64,000 bases of DNA from Alloacidobacterium sp963823845. GTDB taxonomy: Bacteria; Acidobacteriota; Terriglobia; Terriglobales; Acidobacteriaceae. Location of the stretch: contig CAWGND010000026.1 in assembly GCA_963823845.1 (NCBI GenBank), positions 1 through 64,000 on the forward strand, written 5' to 3'. Within the stretch, counting starts at the first letter, position 1; the number at the start of each line of letters is the position of its first letter. The notes under the pieces were generated by a model that saw only the letters and a list, made by a program, of their open reading frames with translations, had not been told where the DNA came from and ran no database searches. The position numbers and the translations under genes are program-made. This document shows positions 8,517 to 15,800 of this stretch, piece after piece.

Positions 8517-9695
8517 ATGAGACATATCCTTTTTGTGCACGGAACCGGAGTTCGCCAGCCAGCTTACAACGAAACCTGGGCTATCATCGCAGCGCAAGTC
8601 CAAAAAAACCTCCCTAATAGCACTATATATCGTTGTTATTGGGGTGGAACGGAAGGTTCCCGCCTGCGTTCCGGCGGTGCCTCTATCCCCGACTACGACA
8701 CAGTGCGCGCTGTGTCGGAAGTGGATTCCGAAGATGCTGCCATCGCTGAATGGCACCTGCTGTATGAAGACCCCGATTCCGAGCTGGACCCTTTCCTGAT
8801 CCAATCCAGTTCGACCGGATCATACAATCCCAGCGAGGAATCACCCTTGGAGGCAATTACAAAACTACTTGCCATCGAAACAGACGCGACGCGCATTTTG
8901 GTTGACGAACTCCGGCTGCGAAGCGTCTGGGAAAAAGCCAAATCCGAATTGCTCGCAACCCTATCCGCTGCCGTCTTAGCGAATCGCGCGATTCCCGAAC
9001 TCAACGGCGAATTTCGCGCGGCGCTCGCTCGGGCGCTCGTCGCACATGCGATCACACTCCGATTTGAAGATTCGGATGATGTCGGCGTATGGCCCACCGG
9101 CAGCCAGCGCGACGCGCTGGTAAAGGCTCTCTGCGACGACTGGGGTGGAGAGGATCGCGGATTAGCTGGGTGGATCGCTAATCGCCTCAAACGCGTGGCC
9201 CTGAAGGTCGGCACGAACAAAGTTGCTCGTAAACGCCGAGCGATGTCAGATGCTGCTTACCCTGTTACAGGAGACATCCTGCTCTACCAGGCGCGCGGAG
9301 ATGGTATCCGCGATTACATCGAATGCGCCATTCAGAAAACGCCCAAGCCCGTCATCGTCCTCGCGCATAGCCTTGGCGGTATTGCATGCGTCGACCTGCT
9401 CGCGAGCAAACGCTTCGAGGTCGCTAAGCTCATCACAGTGGGGTCGCAGGCACCGCTCTTCTATGAGTTGAATGCTTTGTGGAGTTTGCCGAATGGCACT
9501 CCTCTGCCCGCGTGGTTTCCGGATTGGCTTAACATTTACGACAAGCATGACTTTTTGAGCTATGTTGGGGCTGGCATTTTCCCGGGCCGCGTCACGGACG
9601 TCCTAGTCAACAATCGCCAGCCCTTTCCCCAGTCGCACAGTGCCTATTGGAACAACGGCGAAGTGTGGAAGGCTGTCGCCGGGAGTCTACCGTGA
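8517..9695 (+). CDS. Alpha/beta-hydrolase, first gene of the VMAP conflict operon
   Basis: The 392-residue soluble protein starts with strand and oxyanion motif HILFVHGTGVRQPAYNETW. It carries the nucleophile elbow AHSLGG with Ser285, preceded by the strand KPVIVLAHS. Plausible acid and base are the Asp in NIYDKHDFLSY and the His in QSHSAYWNNGEVW near the end. This is a lipase/esterase-like catalytic core with a large insert at residues 50-250. The stop overlaps the GTG start of the caspase-VMAP gene by 4 bp, so the two are translationally coupled. Hydrolases of this type are known as effectors (phospholipase, protease or esterase) in bacterial conflict islands. The role as effector is inferred from context; the substrate is unknown. 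Confidence 0.75.
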   Translation: MRHILFVHGTGVRQPAYNETWAIIAAQVQKNLPNSTIYRCYWGGTEGSRLRSGGASIPDYDTVRAVSEVDSEDAAIAEWHLLYEDPDSELDPFLIQSSSTGSYNPSEESPLEAITKLLAIETDATRILVDELRLRSVWEKAKSELLATLSAAVLANRAIPELNGEFRAALARALVAHAITLRFEDSDDVGVWPTGSQRDALVKALCDDWGGEDRGLAGWIANRLKRVALKVGTNKVARKRRAMSDAAYPVTGDILLYQARGDGIRDYIECAIQKTPKPVIVLAHSLGGIACVDLLASKRFEVAKLITVGSQAPLFYELNALWSLPNGTPLPAWFPDWLNIYDKHDFLSYVGAGIFPGRVTDVLVNNRQPFPQSHSAYWNNGEVWKAVAGSLP

Positions 9696-11896
9696 ACCCT
9701 AGTGAAACCTATGCGATCGTCGTTGGTATCGAAAAATACGGTATCAATGAAAAGTGGAATCTAAATGGTCCGGCGATCGATGCCGCAAAGTTTGTCGGAT
9801 GGCTGCGCAAGCGCGGCGTTCCTGCGGAACACATCGAGTTTTTTGCTGACCCTCTGGAAGAGAATAGAAACGCAGAAGAACTGATATCCCTCGACGTTCC
9901 GCACAAGCCTGCAAGCAGCCAGGGGATCATAGATCTTCTCACAAGCAACTTTATGGAACGTCGAGGCGACATGCTTTTCCTCTTCTGGGGTGGCCATGGG
10001 GTAATGGAAGAGGGACGCCATCACCTATTCTTTGCCAACGTTAAGGAAAGATTCTTGGCAACGCTCAAGGTCGAGGCGCTCCTGGGATTGCTGCGTTCCA
10101 CTTTCGTGTCCAATTTTTCTAGACAAGTAGTGTTCATCGACGCCTGTGCGAACTATTTTGAATTGCAACAATCTTCAGAGTCCCTTGCTCCTCTTCCTCT
10201 GCCTTCCGGCCTGCCGCGAGCCGCAATCTCGCAGTTCGTTCTCTTTGCCGCCGGACCAGGAGAGCGCGCCAAGAACCTCGGTGCCCTGCGCGCGGGTCTA
10301 TTCTCATCGATCCTCCTCGATGAATTGAAAAAATCATCGTTACTCGTGTGGCCGCCCGATCTGCCAAAAGTACAAAAGTCCGTTGAACAGCAGTTCGTCG
10401 CTTTGCGCGCTGAGGGAAAAGCCAGCCAGACGCCTATATCTTTTTACTACCGTGATTGGGCCGGGAAAGAAGACACAAAGTACTCCTCAAACCAGCCTGA
10501 CCTTGGACCCGGCGAAGAAGACCTCGCCGATGCACTGAAGGACTGCGCCATCATGCAGACCGCGAATAGTCGCCAGACTATCTTGGGTGAGTTGCTTGGC
10601 CTTGGCGTGCAGTCCATACGATTGATTCATCACATTGCCGATAAGCGAACTCACGTCGAGCTCATCGTCTCCGTGCTTTCCAGATCCGGAGATCGCGGCG
10701 CCCTGATTGATCAAGTGCTCAATCGCGAAGTGCAGGGAATGCACGCGGACCGCCTGATGCGCGTGAGGCTCGAAGTTGAGCAACAGCTCTTCGACCACGC
10801 CTCCATCGTCCAGCTGCGCGAATTGCTCGATCCGCTTCAACTTCAGCAAACCGAGGTGCTAAGAGCCTTTCGTGATTGCGCCAGAAATCTCAATATCACA
10901 TCGTCTCAGGAATCCGGAGGCGCGTATTCGCTCTTGATGACGCTTGCCGGATTTCCTCTTCAGCGAAATGGCTTCCCGTTTCCCGCGTTGCTCTTCGCTG
11001 AAAAGCTGGCTGGCCTCGTTCCCGCGCCTCGAGCGGCCGAGCTTCGCGAAATTGTCGATCGCATCGCCGGAAAACGCGGCGTAACCGCAGCCGTTCGCGA
11101 CTTCCGAACCGGAGCTGCCTGGCGCAGCACTGCCGGAAAAGCCGCCCTCGTATTCGAGATAAAACCGAAGGCCGAAGGCTATGTTCTTCGCGCCTCCTTG
11201 CTGGATGCTGACGGTGCATGGACCACGTTGCCAACCGACGATCATCCCGTAACCGAAAAGGGTGCACGCGAGAAGTTCCGTGATCTTGTGGGGCAAGCCG
11301 AGCAGCATTCCGCCGACCTCATGATTGAAATGGTCTTGCCGCGAGAGATGTTCTGCTGGCCCGTCGACCGCTGGGAAATCGATGTGGGTGGATTTGATGC
11401 TGTCGTTGGAGCTTATTATCCCGTGGTGCTGCGCTGGCTCGATCGCCTCCGCAACGAGCGTTTACAAGTAAGATGGAGCGCGAAGTGGGAGGCGGTAAAA
11501 GCATACCGAGGCGAACCTCTGTGGCTTCGCAGTACCGATCAATTTCAGCCCGGTCAGCTCCTGGCAATGCTCGGTCAAGCGCCCGAAGCGGGAACCTTTA
11601 TTACATTTGCATTTCCGCCCCCGCACGTTGCCGAGCGCCGAGGTGACGCACTTACCGTGGCTTTGAGCGGCGGCACGCCCGTTGCAGTATGGTGGCGAGA
11701 GTGCGATCCCGATCCTGACGTTGCTCAAAAAGAGTTGAAGGGTCTGCTCACCCACGACTCACCCCGGGATTTGCCCGACATCCTGAGAATCGTACGCAAT
11801 CAGGCAGAACAACTCGCCGATCCAAAACATCCTGGCTGCCGCCTCGCACTGCTGTTTGACAATCATGATCATCGACCGCCGCAACTCGCTGGCTGA
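9692..11896 (+). CDS. Caspase-EAD-VMAP protein, core of a ternary conflict system
   Basis: This 734-residue protein has three parts. Residues 1-265 are a metacaspase-like peptidase (YAIVVGIEKYG at the first strand; His102 in FWGGHG; Cys152 in VVFIDACAN), so the His/Cys dyad is intact. Residues about 275-350 resemble a death-like effector-associated domain of EAD2 type. Residues about 380-734 match the VMAP (vWA-MoxR-associated protein) region, with the C-terminal signatures ALVFEIKP (residue 485), MVLPREMFCWPVDRWEI and AYYPVVLRWLDR. In published ternary systems VMAP links an effector recruited through the EAD to the MoxR ATPase and the vWA protein, and this neighbourhood fits that exactly. 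The GTG start at 9,692, behind GGGAG, is chosen because it begins the caspase fold and overlaps the previous stop. Confidence 0.85.
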   Translation: MNPSETYAIVVGIEKYGINEKWNLNGPAIDAAKFVGWLRKRGVPAEHIEFFADPLEENRNAEELISLDVPHKPASSQGIIDLLTSNFMERRGDMLFLFWGGHGVMEEGRHHLFFANVKERFLATLKVEALLGLLRSTFVSNFSRQVVFIDACANYFELQQSSESLAPLPLPSGLPRAAISQFVLFAAGPGERAKNLGALRAGLFSSILLDELKKSSLLVWPPDLPKVQKSVEQQFVALRAEGKASQTPISFYYRDWAGKEDTKYSSNQPDLGPGEEDLADALKDCAIMQTANSRQTILGELLGLGVQSIRLIHHIADKRTHVELIVSVLSRSGDRGALIDQVLNREVQGMHADRLMRVRLEVEQQLFDHASIVQLRELLDPLQLQQTEVLRAFRDCARNLNITSSQESGGAYSLLMTLAGFPLQRNGFPFPALLFAEKLAGLVPAPRAAELREIVDRIAGKRGVTAAVRDFRTGAAWRSTAGKAALVFEIKPKAEGYVLRASLLDADGAWTTLPTDDHPVTEKGAREKFRDLVGQAEQHSADLMIEMVLPREMFCWPVDRWEIDVGGFDAVVGAYYPVVLRWLDRLRNERLQVRWSAKWEAVKAYRGEPLWLRSTDQFQPGQLLAMLGQAPEAGTFITFAFPPPHVAERRGDALTVALSGGTPVAVWWRECDPDPDVAQKELKGLLTHDSPRDLPDILRIVRNQAEQLADPKHPGCRLALLFDNHDHRPPQLAG

Positions 11897-11910
11897 GGAG
11901 GAATCGCGCA

Positions 11911-12849
11911 ATGTCTGTCTGGCCTATCTTCAAGGGTGACAACCAAACCAGTGATGCCGTCTCCTCTTTGCCTGAGGCGCCACCATGGCGTCAGTTTGCT
12001 ACCGAGCGTCCGCGAGGAGCCACCTTCCAGACTTCCCCCGAAGAAGTACAAGCGGTGAATGCGGCGCTCTATTTGCGCAGACCATTGTTGATCACCGGGA
12101 AGCCGGGAACCGGCAAAACGTCTCTCGCGTATGCGGTCGCTCACGAGCTTCAGCTCGGCCGTGTGTTGCGCTGGTCGATTACCTCCCGGTCCACACTGCC
12201 CGAGGGCCTTTATCGCTATGACGCGATTGGCCGCATGCAGGATTCCCAATTGAATCCCGGCAAGACTCCGGAGATCGGCAAATATTTGCGTCTCGGTCCG
12301 CTCGGAACTGCTATGCTGCCGGCAAGCCGGCCCCAGGTTTTACTGGTCGATGAGCTGGACAAGAGCGACATCGACCTGCCGAATGATTTGCTGGATGTCT
12401 TCGAGGAAGGCGAGTACGAGATTCCTGAACTCGCTCGTCTCGACCAGCACGAGGTTGCCGTTCGTCTTCACGAGAGCAAGGAAACCACTCTCATCACGGA
12501 TGGTAAAGTCCGCTGTACAGCTTTTCCCTTCGTCGTTATCACCAGCAATGGGGAGCGCGAATTCCCGCCGCCTTTCCTGCGAAGGTGCCTGCGCCTCGAC
12601 GTTCCACCCCCCGGCAAAGACAAGCTGTCCAGGATTGTGCGTGCTCATCTGGGCCCGGAGATCGAAAAAGCCGCGGAGCCGTTGATCGACGACTTTCTCA
12701 CTCGGCGCTTGGCGGGGGATATTGCCGCGGATCAACTGCTTAACGCCATCTTTCTCGTGACGCAGAGGAACGTGCTTTCATCGACCAGTGAAATCGAGGC
12801 GCTCAAGAATACCTTGTTGCGGACTTTGGGTAGTTCTCAATTGCTATGA
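11911..12849 (+). CDS. MoxR-type AAA+ ATPase of the VMAP system
   Basis: This 312-residue AAA+ ATPase has Walker A GKPGTGKT at residues 63-70, Walker B VLLVDELDK (Asp147, Glu148) and a sensor/arginine-finger region SNGEREFPPPFLRRC. It lies 14 bp after the caspase-VMAP gene behind a strong GAGGAGG ribosome-binding site, and its stop overlaps the next start as ATGA. MoxR ATPases act as chaperone-like remodelers, usually with vWA-domain partners; here the partner is the next gene. In VMAP ternary systems the ATPase is proposed to gate effector activation by NTP hydrolysis. All nucleotide-binding motifs look functional. Confidence 0.9.
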   Translation: MSVWPIFKGDNQTSDAVSSLPEAPPWRQFATERPRGATFQTSPEEVQAVNAALYLRRPLLITGKPGTGKTSLAYAVAHELQLGRVLRWSITSRSTLPEGLYRYDAIGRMQDSQLNPGKTPEIGKYLRLGPLGTAMLPASRPQVLLVDELDKSDIDLPNDLLDVFEEGEYEIPELARLDQHEVAVRLHESKETTLITDGKVRCTAFPFVVITSNGEREFPPPFLRRCLRLDVPPPGKDKLSRIVRAHLGPEIEKAAEPLIDDFLTRRLAGDIAADQLLNAIFLVTQRNVLSSTSEIEALKNTLLRTLGSSQLL

Positions 12850-15800
12850 TTGCCCGACTGGTCAACGTCCTCAGCGATGCCGGGTTCGATCTGACGTATG
12901 ACCAGATTCTCGATGCCGTGTGGCTGGCGCTGCATTTGCCCAGGCAGCCGAGCAAAGGCAGCGATGTTGTAACTCCTGTGACCGCTGCCAGGGATCCGAT
13001 CAGTCCTCCCCGTCCGGCAGAGAAGCCCCCGCAAGCCAGCGCGCCGTCGCCTGAAAAAAAACCCGGAGCTGCAGGCGCAGCTACCAGTTCCGGTCCAGCA
13101 CCCGGTGAACTGTATATGCCGAAACCCGGCATGGAAAATTCCGCAACCATGCGGGCAATACCGGTGCGCGTTCCTGCAACGGAAGCCCTGCCCAATAAGC
13201 AAGGAGTCAATGCCGCTCTGCGTCCGCTGAAACGCCGCTTTCCGTCGAGGAGGACCAAAGTCCTCGATGTAACGGCGACCGTCGAGCAGATCGCGAATGG
13301 CGGTCCTGCAATTGCAATCCTCAAGGCGGCTCCGGAACGATGGTTTGAGGTCGCGTTGATTCTCGACGAAAGCGCGTCCATGCGCGTGTGGCGCGAGACA
13401 ATGCAGGAATTCGCAGTCTTGCTCGAACGACACGGCTCTTTTCGCGATGTGCGTCGATGGTATGTAAATCTCGACGATGCAACCTTGAAGCTCTATAGCG
13501 AGGCCGGTCTGCCCAGTTCACCGCGCCGGCTTCGGAGTCACAGAGAGCTGATCGATCCGGCAGCCCGGCGTTTGATTCTGGTCGTGAGCGATTGTGCTTC
13601 CAGGGGCTGGCGCAAGGGCGCAATGTTAAGCGCCATGCTCGACTGGGGACGCCGCGGCCCCCTGGCGCTGGTGCAAGTGCTTCCTGAGCGGTTGTGGGGC
13701 GCGACCGCGCTGGGCGAATCGGCCGAGCGCTTTCGCGCCTATTCGGCGGGTGCTCCGAACTCTTCTTTACATGCGCAGCAGGTTTATTTCGATTACCTGC
13801 AGGAGCCGGAGGAGCCAGAGAAGAAGACGCCTTCTCCGGCGAGAATCACCATACCCGTACCCGTCGTCAATCTTGAAGGCTGGTCTGTCGCGCCGTGGGC
13901 CAGGCTGGTCGCGAACGTTGGGGATGCAACGGCAGAGGGCGTAACCATCAGCGTCCCAAGCCGTGCCGCTGAGTCCGGACCCGAGGCCGAAAAATCTCCG
14001 CCGGAACCTCAACCGGTCCTTACCGCTGAGCAGCGGGTCGCCCGCTTCAGAGCCGCGGCTTCGTCGAGCGCCAAGGAACTGGCAGGCTATCTGGCCGCCG
14101 CTCCAATCTGCCTGCCGGTCATGCGACTGGTGCAGAAGGCCATGATGCCCGCGGTACGGCAGGTTGACCTTGCCGAGGTTATGCTGGGCGGCCTGCTCTA
14201 TCAAATGACGCCTCCGGAGCAAGTAGGGCGCGCAGAAGATGTCTTCTATGAGTTTTTCCCCGGCGTGCGTGAACTGCTGCAGGCTTCTGTGAAAGAAGCC
14301 GACCAACTACGAGTCCTTCGATCGGTCTCGCGGTTGATTGAAAGCCAGACCGGCACCACCATTGATTTTTCAGCATTGCTCGCAGGCGGTGTGTCCACGC
14401 TCAGGCCGCAGCATTTATATCCAGTAGGGCAGAAGTTCGCAGAAGTCGCTGCGAACGTTGCCAGCCGTTTGGGATGGCCGGGTGCCACGCAAGGGAGTTC
14501 AACCGGAACAACGGAAGTACCTGTTACTCAGATCCAGACACCGCCACCACCGCAGACTGAAAAAATTCCAGAGACGGCGGAGCCACCGCTTCGCCTGTAT
14601 GTGTCTTTTACCAGGCATGATATTCGGCTGGTGCAGAAATTCAATGACCGCTTGAAGCAATTGGATCTCGAAGGCTGGACGAACACCCGGTCGTTGCTCG
14701 ACCTCAAAGAGGGAGCGGAATTTCAGCAGCAACTCGATGCGCTTTTGCAAAGATCGAATGTGCTGGTAGCACTCTTAAGCCCTCAGTATGTCAGCTCAGA
14801 GTGGGGGATCAGGGAGTGCCAAGCCGCGATCGAAAAGGGCATGTTGATTGTTCCTGTATTTCTGGAGCCGGTCAGCATGCAGGGACACCCGGCTTTTCCG
14901 TATCTTCTCAATCCGGCCTCCCTGCCCATATCCTCTGCGAGTGATGAAGACCGCGCTATTGAAGAGATCATTGCTCGGCTGAGAGATATCTTCATCTCCA
15001 AAGTAAAGTCAGACGCGCTGGAAAAAGCACGCAAGGCTGTAGTCGCTGTCAGGGCTGGAGGCTATACCAGTTCCGGATTCCTCGTTAGCCCCCAGGGACA
15101 TCTTCTCGTTTCGGGACAAGTAGGCCTTATGCAGTCGCCAATGATTTTTTTTGCAGATGGGTCCTCGGTTCCCGCTGTCGCTTTGACATCAAATCCTACG
15201 GCTGAATTGGCCCTCCTGAAGGTCGACTCAACTGCGCTTGTTCCGCACTCTCTACCTGAACCCCTCGTCTTCGGTCCCATCGCGGACATCGCTCAGGAGG
15301 TGATGGGAATTGACCCGCTCAGCACTGGATTCTCGGGGGATTGGTCGGGCCAGATCGTCGCACAGGATACCCTCTACCTGCATGCCAGCATAAACACATC
15401 ACTGCTGCCCGGAATCGCGGGTGCTCCGCTGCTCGATCGCAAGGGACGCGTCGTTGCGATCTTTCAATTGTTCGATTCGCAATCGAATCAACATCTCTGC
15501 TGCCCCGGCCCACGCGCCGAGCTCTTCGTAACGAGCATACTGAATGCAGAATCGCCCTCGCGGTACAACTTGCAAGCGGCCGGCGTGCGGGTTCTGAGCA
15601 GAGGTGAGGAAATTGTCCGGCATGCAAGTGCAGGACTTCTGTCTGCTCGTCGCGCTGCGGTATCCGGATCGTATGCACGAGAACACATTTCAATCGGTCC
15701 CATAGATTGCAGGGCATCGCAATCGCTCAGATCAGCGACGGGATCGCCTGCGTTCGTGATGAATGCCTCTGTTGAGATGGCCCAAATCGTCGTAAGCGAA

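Noticed and set aside
15003..15480. Active trypsin-like effector in the large conflict protein
   Set aside because: All three triad positions are substituted.
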